A stretch of DNA of 60,646 bases, from the NCBI GenBank assembly GCA_947451925.1, contig CANGAW010000012.1, positions 1 through 60,646 of the forward strand. Reading direction: 5' to 3'. The translations under genes were made by a program, and so were the position numbers. The notes beneath the pieces are model-generated. The model was not told the DNA's origin. It searched no databases and saw only the letters and a program-made list of their open reading frames with translations. Position 1 is the first letter of the stretch. Each line of letters starts with the position of its first letter. Source of the DNA: Burkholderiales bacterium. Lineage in GTDB: Bacteria > Pseudomonadota > Gammaproteobacteria > Burkholderiales > Burkholderiaceae_D. Below, piece by piece: positions 37,787-47,029 of this stretch.

Positions 37787-40495
37787 ATGGCAACCAGCAA
37801 AAAAAAATCGCTCCGTTATTCAAAAAGTGCACATGCAGTGTTACGTGTTGAAAAATCACCCGATCTTAGGGATTTGCTGGGAGAAGCACCTGAAGTATTT
37901 CAATTATTTGGAGTTGCTCATGCTGTTGAATACCTGCGCCAATATGTGAAGCATGGTCAAAAATACGCACCATCTTTGGCTGACCGAATTGCAATGCTAG
38001 GCAGAGTGGCACAAAAAACGGATCCCAAATCTGCGTTAGAGCTTGCTGAAAAAGCCATTGAAATTTCTGCCCAATGTATCGAAGCCATATTACTTGCCGC
38101 GCATATACAAGATCGGCTGGGGCGAAAAACAGAGTCAGCTGCTTTGGCGCTTCGAGCTGTCGAGTCAGAGTTAGCTATGCCAGATCAAGTATTGGCAGGA
38201 GCAAATATGTTAGTGCGTTTTGGTTATGAAGACATTGCGTTAATTGCGGCGAAACAAGCATTTCAAAGCCTGAGTCAACCACTGCGTCACATTCCTGCAT
38301 TTCTATACATTGTGCAACGGACTGCGGATTGGGAAATACAAAATAATTTGACTGATCGTTTGCGTGATGCTTATCTGAGCGGCCAGTCTCAAGAGGTAAT
38401 TGAAGAACCCAGGGACCATTTGCTCTGGTGTGGAGATTTGGGGACGAATATTTTGGTCGCCAAGAAATGGTCTGAGCACAGGTTGCCTCTTCCGTCCGAT
38501 ACGCTCACTTATAGACATAACCCGATATCAGGAAGACGTTTGCGTTTAGGCTATCTTTCTAGTGATTTTCGCGAGCATCCTACCTCACGTTTGATTCATG
38601 GTTTATTGCGGCACCACGACCACGATCGTTTCGAGTTATTTATGTATTGCAGTGGTTGGGACGATGGTTCAGCGCTACGTAAAGATATTGAAAGTCATTT
38701 TGATCATATTCATTCCGTGAGTGAGTTTGACGATCAGACGGCAGCTAAATTAATCAACTCTCATAATATTGATGTGTTGGTAGAATTGAATGGTCCGACT
38801 CGTGCCAATCGCATGGGCATACTCGGATTTCGACCTGCACCTGTACAGATTGGTTATCTTGGATTTCCTGGGAGCGTTGGCGGTCGGATAGTGGACTATA
38901 TTGTGGCTGATGACTACACCGTGACAGATGGACAGGAAAAGCTTTATCCAGAAAAACTGATCCGTATTCCTCATACATATCAAGTTAATGATTACATGGC
39001 GCTCAAGCCATTACCGAAATTAACACGTAAGCAAATAGATTTGCCAGAAGGCGATATTTTGATTTTGGGTATGTTCAATGCAATCGACAAGATCCACGCT
39101 GAAGTGTGGCGGGCTTGGATGCGAATTCTCAAAGCAGTGCCAAACGCCATGTTATGGACATTGAATGTCGGTCAGACTACCTTGCAGCATGTTGCTGCAG
39201 CAGCCATCGCCGAAGGCATTGACCCTAACCGCATCATTATCGCTCCTTCCATGCCCCAGGAAGAGCACCTTGCTCGGATTCAGGGTTGTGATTTGATGCT
39301 TGATCCTTGGCCTTATGGCGGTCACACCACTACAAGTGATGCACTATTTGCGGGTGTGCCCGTTATTACTTTGGAGGGTACAAATTTTGCCGGTCGCGTT
39401 AGTGGTGGTTTGTTGCGGGCAGCAGGTCTGGAATTACTCGTTCAACCGAATCAAGAAACTTATATTGCTAAAGCTATAGAGCTACTGCGCAATCCTTTCG
39501 AATTATCAAGAATTAAGCAGCATTTGCGGAGCACCGCAATGTATTCACCAGTTTTCGATGCTGTTGGCCGGACAAATGATCTGGAAGCTGCTTATTTATT
39601 AGCTTTCGACAAAGCTGAAAAAGGCATCGCCCCTGAGCATATTTTTATTGGTGAATCTGCAACAGCTAGGTCAATCCCGGTTTATAAAAGTTTGCCAATT
39701 TCCAATTTGAATAGATTGAATCATTCTGTATCATGCATCGGCGAGAAATTACAGGAAGAAAAAATTAATGACATCGAGGCGTTTATCATTTCATGGGAAG
39801 GACAACATGAAAAAGCTCAGTTCATATCGATGGAGTTGCAATCGATTTTAAATAAAGTCAGCATTATTTATTCCGATCCTGACCCCAATTTTTCTTTGGA
39901 CGTTCAATGCACTCAAATTAAACGTCCAAATGAATTGTTCTGGGGGGATAAGTTCAAAGCTTGCATCGATACATTCAGTGAGAAATTATTATTAATTATT
40001 CACGCAGATTGCATTTGTGAGGATTGGCCAGGTCTAGCAAAAAAATGTCTGGATACGTTCAATTACCATAGCCAAGTTGCTGTTTGGTCTCCGAAAATAG
40101 AAGGCACACCTTATGACGTCAGGGTTACCACAGTCGCACAAATTGAGCAGACCACCTTAAGTATCGTCACCAATACGGATGGCATTGTTTTTTGTCTTAA
40201 CAAACAGATTGTGGAAAGAATGAAGAAAGCCGATTTTTCTGAAAATATTTATGGATGGGGGATAGACATTATGTTTTCAGCACATGCATTGACGATTGAT
40301 AAATTGGTCGTTGTCGATAACTCAATATCCATTCGACATTCGACATCAACCGGTTATTCAAAAATATTGGCGAATGATCAATGTAATTTGTTTTTGAAAC
40401 AGCTTTCCACTACTGAACGCGTCCAATATTTTTTGTCGGATGCCTACGTGAATTTACGGAGAAATGCGTTTAGAGAGGTGGCTAAATTTAGCTAA
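37787..40495 (+). CDS. SPINDLY/OGT-type glycosyltransferase fused to a second GT-A-like domain
   Basis: 902 residues. Residues about 60-200 are helical and TPR-like. The OGT/GT41 domain (about 255-615) shows LRLGYLSSDFREHPTSRLIH, PAPVQIGYLGFPGSVGG, VVADDYT-like IVADDYTVTDGQE and DLMLDPWPYGGHTTTSDALF. The C-terminal ~260 residues look like a GT-A transferase: LLLIIHADCICEDWPGL with a D-x-C metal-site-like motif and ENIYGWGIDIMFSAHAL, a common acceptor-site motif. Such proteins glycosylate Ser/Thr, or sometimes Asn, of surface proteins. The gene is AT-rich, unlike its neighbours, and has no partner except the outer-membrane protein upstream. Confidence 0.85.
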   Translation: MATSKKKSLRYSKSAHAVLRVEKSPDLRDLLGEAPEVFQLFGVAHAVEYLRQYVKHGQKYAPSLADRIAMLGRVAQKTDPKSALELAEKAIEISAQCIEAILLAAHIQDRLGRKTESAALALRAVESELAMPDQVLAGANMLVRFGYEDIALIAAKQAFQSLSQPLRHIPAFLYIVQRTADWEIQNNLTDRLRDAYLSGQSQEVIEEPRDHLLWCGDLGTNILVAKKWSEHRLPLPSDTLTYRHNPISGRRLRLGYLSSDFREHPTSRLIHGLLRHHDHDRFELFMYCSGWDDGSALRKDIESHFDHIHSVSEFDDQTAAKLINSHNIDVLVELNGPTRANRMGILGFRPAPVQIGYLGFPGSVGGRIVDYIVADDYTVTDGQEKLYPEKLIRIPHTYQVNDYMALKPLPKLTRKQIDLPEGDILILGMFNAIDKIHAEVWRAWMRILKAVPNAMLWTLNVGQTTLQHVAAAAIAEGIDPNRIIIAPSMPQEEHLARIQGCDLMLDPWPYGGHTTTSDALFAGVPVITLEGTNFAGRVSGGLLRAAGLELLVQPNQETYIAKAIELLRNPFELSRIKQHLRSTAMYSPVFDAVGRTNDLEAAYLLAFDKAEKGIAPEHIFIGESATARSIPVYKSLPISNLNRLNHSVSCIGEKLQEEKINDIEAFIISWEGQHEKAQFISMELQSILNKVSIIYSDPDPNFSLDVQCTQIKRPNELFWGDKFKACIDTFSEKLLLIIHADCICEDWPGLAKKCLDTFNYHSQVAVWSPKIEGTPYDVRVTTVAQIEQTTLSIVTNTDGIVFCLNKQIVERMKKADFSENIYGWGIDIMFSAHALTIDKLVVVDNSISIRHSTSTGYSKILANDQCNLFLKQLSTTERVQYFLSDAYVNLRRNAFREVAKFS

Positions 40496-40766
40496 GAGTA
40501 GTATTTTTCAGTTGCCTAGGTAAGTTCAACGAAATGTAAGTTGTTATAAATGCTATTTATAGTACTCTCAGAAAGTTAAATCTCAACCTTGCCTAATATC
40601 CACTGAATGTGTGGGTAAGTCTGTGGACCACTTGCTAAACAGTAGTTTAAGTCATTGATTTCGCTGAATAAATTTTATCTGTTCAAAATCAAGGCATGGG
40701 GATAATTTCAGCCCTGTAGAATTCAGCGCTTACGCAAAAGCGAGCCGCATTGTCAAACCCCAAGCT

Positions 40767-41312
40767 ATGGCACTCAAATCCACGATTTACAAAGCCAGTC
40801 TGCAGATTGCCGACATGGACCGCCATTACTACGCCGAGCATGCGTTAAGCATTGCCTGCCATCCTTCCGAAACCCTGCAGCGCATGATGGTGCGGGTGCT
40901 GGTGTTTGCGCTGCATGCGCACGAATATCTGGAATTCGGTAAAGGCATTTCGGACGCCGAAGAACCGGATCTCTGGCAAAAAGATCTGACGGGCACGATT
41001 GAAAAATGGCTGGAAGTCGGCCAGCCTGAAGAGCGGCGGGTATTGAAAGCCTGCGGCAAGGCCGGTGAGGTGTGGATCTATATGTACAGTAGCAGTGCGC
41101 CGGTGTGGTGGAAGCAAATGGCACCGAAACTGGCGCGGGCAAAAAATCTGCGCGTCTTGCAGATCGCTGCGGACACGGCAACCGAGCTGGAGAGGCTCTG
41201 TCAGCGCAACATGCAACTGCAAGTCACGATTCAGGATGGCGAAATATGGATGCGTGATGCCGTCAATGCGGTACAGGTGCAGTTAAGCGTCATCATGCCG
41301 GGCGCGCATTAA
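40767..41312 (+). CDS. yaeQ: YaeQ family protein
   Basis: 181 residues, full length. The start MALKSTIYKASLQIADMDRH and the blocks HALSIACHPSETLQRMMVR, EEPDLWQKDLTGTIEKWLEV and GQPEERRVLKACGKAGEVW are the YaeQ signature. The fold is related to PD-(D/E)xK nucleases; the cellular role is not established. It stands alone and converges on the isomerase gene. Confidence 0.93.
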   Translation: MALKSTIYKASLQIADMDRHYYAEHALSIACHPSETLQRMMVRVLVFALHAHEYLEFGKGISDAEEPDLWQKDLTGTIEKWLEVGQPEERRVLKACGKAGEVWIYMYSSSAPVWWKQMAPKLARAKNLRVLQIAADTATELERLCQRNMQLQVTIQDGEIWMRDAVNAVQVQLSVIMPGAH

Positions 41313-41326
41313 TGCTGAACAGCGTA

Positions 41327-41971
41327 TCAGCCTAGCTTGCGTTGCATTCCGGATGGCAGGCTGGCTATACGCTGAAATTCTGCGCTACTAAAAAACGGAT
41401 CCCCCTGAACAAAAGCATGCAGCATATCGGTGGCATCTACGCCCCAAAAATTATGCCCGTCAACCACTGCCGTCGGTACACCAAACACACCAGCAGCAAT
41501 TGCCTGGTCACCGTTGGACTTTAACTGAGCCTTGATGGCTGGGTCGTCCAGCGCTGCTGCGTCAATCCTCAATTCCTGCAATAAGGCCATCCATGCAGCC
41601 GTATCAGTGGGAACGCAGCCATCTCGCCACACATAATCAAACAGACGATCAATCACGGCAGGCTGGCAATCGAGTGCAATACACAAACGCAAAAGCGGTA
41701 AGGGATTAAACGGATGCTGTGAGGGCAGTGTCATCGCAATGCCATGATGATGAGCGATCCACAAGCAATGCGCATAAGTCCAGTCGCGTTTGGGAGCGAT
41801 TTCAACCGGACCTTTATTGTCCCAATGCTTGAGCAGACCGGCGAACAAAATAGGTTTGGGAGAAATTAACCGAACGGGTGCTTGCCGTTGCAGTCGTTGC
41901 CACTGCAAATAGGCAAAGGGCGAGATGAAATCGAAATACCAATCAATCGGTGCCATCGCAGTCGAATTCAT
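41327..41971 (-). CDS. HCCA isomerase/DsbA-fold protein
   Basis: 214 residues of the thioredoxin-like DsbA fold, 2-hydroxychromene-2-carboxylate isomerase group. The N-terminus WYFDFISPFAYLQWQRL carries the catalytic Ser at the CxxC position. Further blocks are KPILFAGLLKHWDNKGP and GVFGVPTAVVDGHNFWGVD. These enzymes are glutathione-dependent. It is the last gene of the sulfide-dehydrogenase operon, directly after the Cys-rich protein, which suggests a thiol or glutathione link to sulfide oxidation (inference). Confidence 0.88.
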   Translation of the reverse strand: MNSTAMAPIDWYFDFISPFAYLQWQRLQRQAPVRLISPKPILFAGLLKHWDNKGPVEIAPKRDWTYAHCLWIAHHHGIAMTLPSQHPFNPLPLLRLCIALDCQPAVIDRLFDYVWRDGCVPTDTAAWMALLQELRIDAAALDDPAIKAQLKSNGDQAIAAGVFGVPTAVVDGHNFWGVDATDMLHAFVQGDPFFSSAEFQRIASLPSGMQRKLG

Positions 41972-42286
41972 TTACTGATTCCTTGCAGGAGGAAGACAAT
42001 AAGTCGGCATCTCGCAGTCGCTGCAAGCGCACTGATTGCGCACAAAAGCCATGCATTTGCCCGGGCCGCGCGTGTAGATCATGCCTTGTGTGATCGGATT
42101 AGTCGGCGCGCTGCACTCGGCCTGCAGCCGCGCCTCCAGTTCAGCGCGTTGCGCCTCGTTCAAGCTGCCAGTGCGCACCGCATGAACGAAATCCATCGTG
42201 CCGCTGTTTTCTACCGCCATCGGCGGTGCTGTGTCGGCCAGTGCGCCGGCACAAAAAAACAGCAGTCCAATTAACAAAGCTTTCAT
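41972..42286 (-). CDS. Small exported Cys-rich protein in the sulfide-oxidation operon
   Basis: 104 residues with a signal peptide ending near AGALADTAPP. The mature part has six Cys, five of them in the last 45 residues (GPGKCMAFVRNQCACSDCEM, then TYC). The spacing could hold disulfides or a metal. I recognise no family. It lies two bases after the flavoprotein gene and abuts the isomerase gene, so it is co-transcribed and probably periplasmic. Confidence 0.7.
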   Translation of the reverse strand: MKALLIGLLFFCAGALADTAPPMAVENSGTMDFVHAVRTGSLNEAQRAELEARLQAECSAPTNPITQGMIYTRGPGKCMAFVRNQCACSDCEMPTYCLPPARNQ

Positions 42287-42288
42287 GC

Positions 42289-43557
42289 TTACTCCAGGGT
42301 GTCAGACCAGATGGTACGTGCCCAGTTGTTGGCGTAGCTGCCTTCGAGTTCGGTTGGCCCGCTGCTGACACCACCGGAGCCACCCACGACTTTGAAGGTG
42401 CGCTCGTTGGGCACATACTCATGCACGCTGGCGACGTGCACCACGTTGCGGTCGTCAACAAAGCTGTAGCAGGTATTGGTCAGCATTGGTGCCGGATTGA
42501 TCTCCCAGCCATTGAGTTGCGCAACAATGGCTGCGGCCGCAACCTTGGCCTGGTTGTTTGCCATATGACCGCTCTTGGGCATCAGGGGCGCAACTTGAAT
42601 GGCGTCGCCAATCACAAACACATCGCTGGCAGCCGTTGATTCAAAGCTTTGATAATTGACGCCGCACCAGCGGTTGTTGGCCATATTGGTCAGGTTTGCC
42701 TGCTGCGCGATTTTGCCTGCCTTCATTGCCGGCAGCGCGTTGATCACATCGGCCTTCACATCGGCCTGCACTTCAAATTTGATCAGGCCTTCTTTGGCCG
42801 ATACCGCAATGGCTTTATGCTGATTGCGGTATTCGATGATGTCTTTGTATTGTTCGGCCCAGACCTTTTTAAACAAACCCGCCTTCGACACCACATCCTG
42901 ATTGGCGTCGAGAATCAAGACCTTGCTGCGTGGTTTGGCATTTTTAAAATACCAGGCGACCTGACAGGCGCGCTCGTACGGTCCGGGCGGGCAGCGATAG
43001 GGCGCTTCCGGAATCGTGATCGCATACACACCGCCATCGGGCATGGCTTCGAGCTGACGACGCAGTGCCTGCGTTTCGCTGCCGGCTTTCCATGCCTGCA
43101 AAATCTGGCCGGATTCATGCGCCTCAGACAGGCCCTCAATACTGCTCATGCTCAGCTCAATGCCGGGTGACACAACTAGCTTGTCGTAAGTCAGCGTACT
43201 ACCGCCGGCCAGCGTCACGGTACGGGCATTGCTGTCGATAGCGCTGGCCAGATCATGCACCATACGCACACCATGATTTTTCGTCAGCGTCGAATAGGGG
43301 CGGGTAATGTCGGCCAGCTGGCGGCTGCCGCCCACCACCAGATTCGACATCGGGCAAGAAATGAAGGCCGCATCCGGCTCGATCAGGGTCACGTCAATCT
43401 GGTAATTCGACAGCAGCCGGATGTACTTGGCTGCCGTGGCACCACCGTAGCCGCCGCCAATTACCACTACTTTTGCGCCACGCATGGCAAAGGCGGACAG
43501 TGAACTGCTGGCCAGACCCAATGCGGCCCCGGCCTGAATAAAGCTTCTGCGATCCAT
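42289..43557 (-). CDS. fccB: Flavocytochrome c sulfide dehydrogenase, flavoprotein subunit
   Basis: 422 residues. A Tat-like leader (MDRRSFIQAGAALGLA) is followed by the FAD-binding motif KVVVIGGGYGGATAAKYI. The redox-active Cys regions appear as AAFISCPMSNLVVGG and NRWCGVNYQSFES, and VFVIGDAIQVAPLMPKSGHM is the second FAD motif. The C-terminal domain is the FCSD type. It oxidises sulfide to sulfur in the periplasm and passes electrons to its cytochrome c. ATG 43557 follows GAGGAG; a TTG at 43572 covers that site and is rejected. SoxF is the same family. Confidence 0.92.
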   Translation of the reverse strand: MDRRSFIQAGAALGLASSSLSAFAMRGAKVVVIGGGYGGATAAKYIRLLSNYQIDVTLIEPDAAFISCPMSNLVVGGSRQLADITRPYSTLTKNHGVRMVHDLASAIDSNARTVTLAGGSTLTYDKLVVSPGIELSMSSIEGLSEAHESGQILQAWKAGSETQALRRQLEAMPDGGVYAITIPEAPYRCPPGPYERACQVAWYFKNAKPRSKVLILDANQDVVSKAGLFKKVWAEQYKDIIEYRNQHKAIAVSAKEGLIKFEVQADVKADVINALPAMKAGKIAQQANLTNMANNRWCGVNYQSFESTAASDVFVIGDAIQVAPLMPKSGHMANNQAKVAAAAIVAQLNGWEINPAPMLTNTCYSFVDDRNVVHVASVHEYVPNERTFKVVGGSGGVSSGPTELEGSYANNWARTIWSDTLE

Positions 43558-43568
43558 GTCGTGGCTCC

Positions 43569-43886
43569 TCAAGGTTGCTGGCTGGCGAAGTAGCCAGCCA
43601 ACAGTTTGATCTGATCGTCGGAAAAACCTTTGGCGATCTGATGCATGATGGTGGCGCTGCGGGCACCGGATTTAAAAGCCTGCATCTGTTCGATGATGAC
43701 TTCGCTTTTCATGCCGGCCAGTGAAGGCAGTGCTGCGCCCTGCAAGCTTTTGCCGGCTGTGCCGTGGCAATTGGCGCAGGTCGCGGCCAGACTTTGTGTA
43801 AAGAGCGCTTGTCGCTCATCGGCGCTGGCAATGCCCGAAAATAGCAGGCAAGTCGCAAGTAGCGCGGTCGCTGATTTGATGTTCAT
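43569..43886 (-). CDS. fccA: Cytochrome c subunit of flavocytochrome c sulfide dehydrogenase
   Basis: 105 residues. A signal peptide ends near IASADER. One heme site, C37-A-N-C40-H41, and a probable distal Met in ARSATIMHQIAKGFSDDQI. It takes electrons from FccB, which starts 11 bases later. The single heme matches SoxE/FccA short forms. It is the first gene of a four-gene minus-strand operon. Confidence 0.9.
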   Translation of the reverse strand: MNIKSATALLATCLLFSGIASADERQALFTQSLAATCANCHGTAGKSLQGAALPSLAGMKSEVIIEQMQAFKSGARSATIMHQIAKGFSDDQIKLLAGYFASQQP

Positions 43887-44065
43887 CTTTGGCCTCTGCA
43901 GTCTGGTGCGGGACGTATCCGCGCAATCAGGGTGGTTGAATTGAGGGGGCTGGCTTGTTCTAATCGTTCGCCATTCGAGCTGATTGTACCTGTAATTTTT
44001 TGCGCTGCTATACTTTGCGCGAACCGTAAACCGCGCTGTTTTGCGCTTATTCGAAACCTAAAAAA

Positions 44066-44467
44066 ATGAAAACATTCTTCCTCTCAGGTGCGTTATTTTT
44101 CTCGCTTTTTGCTGCTGCCAATGCGCATGCCGATTGGGTCAGGGTTGAGCACCCTGTTAAAGAATTGGCACTTTATCTGGACCCGGAGACCCGTGAAGAC
44201 AGTGGTCATGGCACGACCAAAATGTGGCATCTGCTCGATTACTCGGCAGTGCAAGAAATCGACGGCAAAGCCTTCAGCTCGATGAAGGGGCAGGATGAAT
44301 ACGATTGCGCCAAGGGTTTGAGCCGCGAGTTGCTGCATCTCTGGCATCGCGATGCGATGGGTAACAGCCAGATGGTCAATGCCGCCTACGTGCCGACCGC
44401 CTGGCTGGCGCCGGAGTCCGGCAGCGTCGGGCAAGCGTTGCTGCAGTTGGCTTGCAAGCCAAAATAA
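44066..44467 (+). CDS. Surface-adhesin E-like exported protein
   Basis: 133 residues. A signal peptide ends near AANAHADW. The mature domain (ALYLDPETREDSGHGTTKMW, then HLLDYSAVQEIDGKAFSSMK and DCAKGLSRELLHLWHRDAMG) follows the Adhesin_E-like pattern of small betaproteobacterial exported proteins. Two Cys probably make a disulfide. The role is unknown. It ends just before the soxC start, so it may be the first gene of that operon. Confidence 0.7.
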   Translation: MKTFFLSGALFFSLFAAANAHADWVRVEHPVKELALYLDPETREDSGHGTTKMWHLLDYSAVQEIDGKAFSSMKGQDEYDCAKGLSRELLHLWHRDAMGNSQMVNAAYVPTAWLAPESGSVGQALLQLACKPK

Positions 44468-44478
44468 AGAGCACTCTC

Positions 44479-45861
44479 TTGACTGACCTGAGCAAAAAAA
44501 TCAGCCGACTTCCCGGGCGCATCGAGCATGCGCCAGAGAATTTCGTTGCAGATGAACTGGTGGGCGCAATCCATGCCCATGGCATGGATGCGTCACGTCG
44601 CGATTTTTTGCGTCGCAGTTTTGTTGCGGCTTCGGCGGCTACGGGTGCATTGGCGGCAAGTACGGCGCAAGCTGGTGCGGATCATCCTGGCTTTGATGGC
44701 GAAGCAGCGATACTGACGCTACCTGCGCACAGTACCAGTCTGGGTCACCCGGTTGCCTACCGAGCTTATGGCCTGCCTTCCCAATTTGAAGCGAATCTGC
44801 AGCGACGCGAATCGCCGGGGCTGACCAAGCGCCGTGAAAGTGGCGTCGCTTTCACGCCCTTGCAAGGCTTGTTCGGCATCATTACGCCAAGCGGTTTGCA
44901 TTTCGAGCGACACCACGCGGGCTGGCATGATATTGATCCGGCTACGCACAGACTAATGATCAACGGGCTGGTGGCAACGCCCAAGGTGTACACCGTTGGT
45001 GAACTGATGCGCCTGCCTTCGGTGTCGCGCATGCATTTCATCGAATGCGGCGCCAACACGGCAATGGACTGGGGCGGGCCGACTGTGCCTTCGGTGCAGT
45101 ACACCCACGGCATGTTGTCCTGCAGTGAATTTACCGGCGTGCCCTTGTCGTTGTTGCTTGACGACTGCGGCATTGACCGCAGCAATGCCCGCTTCATTCT
45201 GGCCGAGGGGAGTGATGGTGCGGCGCTGACGCGCACCATTCCTATCGAGCGTGCACTCGATGATGTGCTGGTGGCCTGGGGCATGAACGGCGAAATGCTG
45301 CGCCCGGAAAATGGCTATCCTTTGCGGCTGGTTGTGCCGGGTGCGCAGGGCGTCTCCTGGGTCAAATGGCTGCGCAGAATTGAAGTCGGCGACGCGCCCT
45401 ATGCCACACGCGAAGAATCGACCCAATACACCGACCTGATGCCGGACGGCCTGCAACGCCAATATGGACTGGTGCAGGAATGTAAATCCGTGATCACCAC
45501 GCCGTCCGGTGGACAGCGTTTGCTCGACAAAGGTTTTTATAACATCACTGGTCTGGCCTGGTCGGGACGTGGCAAAGTCAGCCGGGTTGATATTTCGACC
45601 GATGGCGGGCGCAACTGGCAAGCTGCGCGGCTGGAGTCGCCGGTTTTGACTAAGTGCCTGACCCGGTTTAATTTTGACTGGCAATGGGATGGCAAGCCTT
45701 CGATTTTACAATCGCGTGCAATCGACGAAACCGGCTATGTGCAACCGAAGATCAATGCCTTGCGCACTGTTCGCGGCACGCGCTCGGTTTATCACAACAA
45801 TGCGATTCAGTCGTGGCGGGTCGAAACCTCGGGTGAGGTGATGAATGTCCAGATTTCCTGA
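44479..45861 (+). CDS. soxC: SoxC, molybdenum subunit of sulfite dehydrogenase
   Basis: About 460 residues. A twin-arginine leader (ASRRDFLRRSFVAASAATGA) sits some 35 residues in. The sulfite-oxidase fold follows, with the Mo-binding Cys in MHFIECGANTAMDWGGPT and the substrate-side Arg/His region FERHHAGWHDIDPATH. The C-terminal dimerisation domain has GLAWSGRGKVSRVDISTDGG. SoxCD oxidises sulfane sulfur on SoxYZ. The start is uncertain: TTG 44479 has AAAGAG upstream, TTG 44452 lies inside the previous gene, and ATG 44584 would begin at the twin-Arg leader. It overlaps soxD by 17 bases. Confidence 0.9.
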   Translation: MTDLSKKISRLPGRIEHAPENFVADELVGAIHAHGMDASRRDFLRRSFVAASAATGALAASTAQAGADHPGFDGEAAILTLPAHSTSLGHPVAYRAYGLPSQFEANLQRRESPGLTKRRESGVAFTPLQGLFGIITPSGLHFERHHAGWHDIDPATHRLMINGLVATPKVYTVGELMRLPSVSRMHFIECGANTAMDWGGPTVPSVQYTHGMLSCSEFTGVPLSLLLDDCGIDRSNARFILAEGSDGAALTRTIPIERALDDVLVAWGMNGEMLRPENGYPLRLVVPGAQGVSWVKWLRRIEVGDAPYATREESTQYTDLMPDGLQRQYGLVQECKSVITTPSGGQRLLDKGFYNITGLAWSGRGKVSRVDISTDGGRNWQAARLESPVLTKCLTRFNFDWQWDGKPSILQSRAIDETGYVQPKINALRTVRGTRSVYHNNAIQSWRVETSGEVMNVQIS

Positions 45862-46591
45862 TCGCGCAGTAGTGTTGTCAATCCTGCTGGCCATGATGGT
45901 TTCAGTACAGGCTTGGGCCGAGGCTTTTCCGCAGATAGGACGGCGCGCCACCGTGGCCGAAATCGCCGCCTGGGATATTGATGTACGACCCGATTTCAAA
46001 GGCTTGCCAGCAGGTTCGGGCAGTGTCACCCAAGGCTTGAAAGTCTGGGAAAGCAAATGTGCCGCCTGTCATGGTGCATTTGGCGAGTCGCCGGAAGTTT
46101 TTCCCCCTTTAATCGGTGGCACCACAGCCGCCGATGTTGAACGCGGTCGCGTTGCCGGTTTGAACGCGGCGACTGAAAACGCACGTACCACCATCATGAA
46201 ACTGGCCACCGTCTCGACGCTATGGGATTTTATTCGTCGTGCAATGCCCTTTGATCAGCCCAAGAGTTTGTCGGTGGAGGAAGTGTATGCAGCCACTGCC
46301 TATTTGCTGCATCTGGCCGATCTGGTGCCGGCAGACTTTGTGCTGTCAGATCAGAACATCGTGCAAATCCAAAAAATTATGCCGAACCGCGATGGCATGA
46401 CAACTGCGCATGGACTGCGTGATATCAAGGGCAAGCCTGACGTGATTAGTGAGGCTTGCATGAAAGACTGTCCGCTTGAGGCGACTTCGCTGATGGTTTT
46501 GCCGGCAAGCGTGAACGGTCGCAACGGCAATCTTGCCGAACAAAATCGCCACTACGGTTCGGTGCGCGGTATTGATACCAGTCGCCGATGA
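45845..46591 (+). CDS. soxD: SoxD, cytochrome c subunit of sulfite dehydrogenase
   Basis: 248 residues. A signal peptide ends near VQAWAEA. One heme site, C72-A-A-C75-H76, and MPFDQPKSLSVEEVYAATAY, where the Met is the likely distal ligand. The C-terminal part has CMKDCPLEATSLMVLP. It accepts electrons from the Mo centre of SoxC. It starts inside the end of soxC, typical of tight coupling, and is followed by soxZ. Confidence 0.88.
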   Translation: MSRFPDRAVVLSILLAMMVSVQAWAEAFPQIGRRATVAEIAAWDIDVRPDFKGLPAGSGSVTQGLKVWESKCAACHGAFGESPEVFPPLIGGTTAADVERGRVAGLNAATENARTTIMKLATVSTLWDFIRRAMPFDQPKSLSVEEVYAATAYLLHLADLVPADFVLSDQNIVQIQKIMPNRDGMTTAHGLRDIKGKPDVISEACMKDCPLEATSLMVLPASVNGRNGNLAEQNRHYGSVRGIDTSRR

Positions 46592-46628
46592 ACAGATTGA
46601 ATCTGAAAGTCAGGCAAAGGAGTTAAAA

Positions 46629-46940
46629 ATGGGTGAGCCCATGCGCGTACGCGCCAGCAAAACCGGTGAGCTGGTTGAAGTGAAAATCCTGATGAAGCAC
46701 CGGATGATCAGTCGCCTGAGCTGGGACACCAGCGGGCATTTGAATTTGCCGCATTTTATTCAAACCGTGCGCGGCACGTGCAATGACCAACCAATTTTGC
46801 ATGTGCATTTCGGCGGTTCGGTAGCAAGAGACCCGTACTTTTCTTTCAAGTTCAAAGGCGGTCAGATAGGCGACCGTATCGTCATTTCCTGGGTCGACAC
46901 GGAAGGCGACACACGCAGCGATGAAGCGTTCGTTGTCTGA
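46629..46940 (+). CDS. soxZ: SoxZ, sulfur-carrier complex partner
   Basis: 103 residues with the SoxZ immunoglobulin-like fold: MRVRASKTGELVEVKILMKH, LPHFIQTVRGTCNDQPIL, then FSFKFKGGQIGDRIVISWVD. It normally pairs with SoxY, whose C-terminal Cys carries the sulfur substrate. AAAGGAG precedes the ATG. SoxY, SoxA, SoxX and SoxB are not in the window, so its partner must be elsewhere or missing. The first Mets of an upstream frame overlap soxD and are rejected. Confidence 0.85.
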   Translation: MGEPMRVRASKTGELVEVKILMKHRMISRLSWDTSGHLNLPHFIQTVRGTCNDQPILHVHFGGSVARDPYFSFKFKGGQIGDRIVISWVDTEGDTRSDEAFVV

Positions 46941-47029
46941 GCTTTTTACAGCATTGTCTTTCGCAAAATAAAACGCTCGCTTTGCGCTTCCAAAACAATC
47001 AAATTTTTTGCTTTCAGGTATGTGATTTC

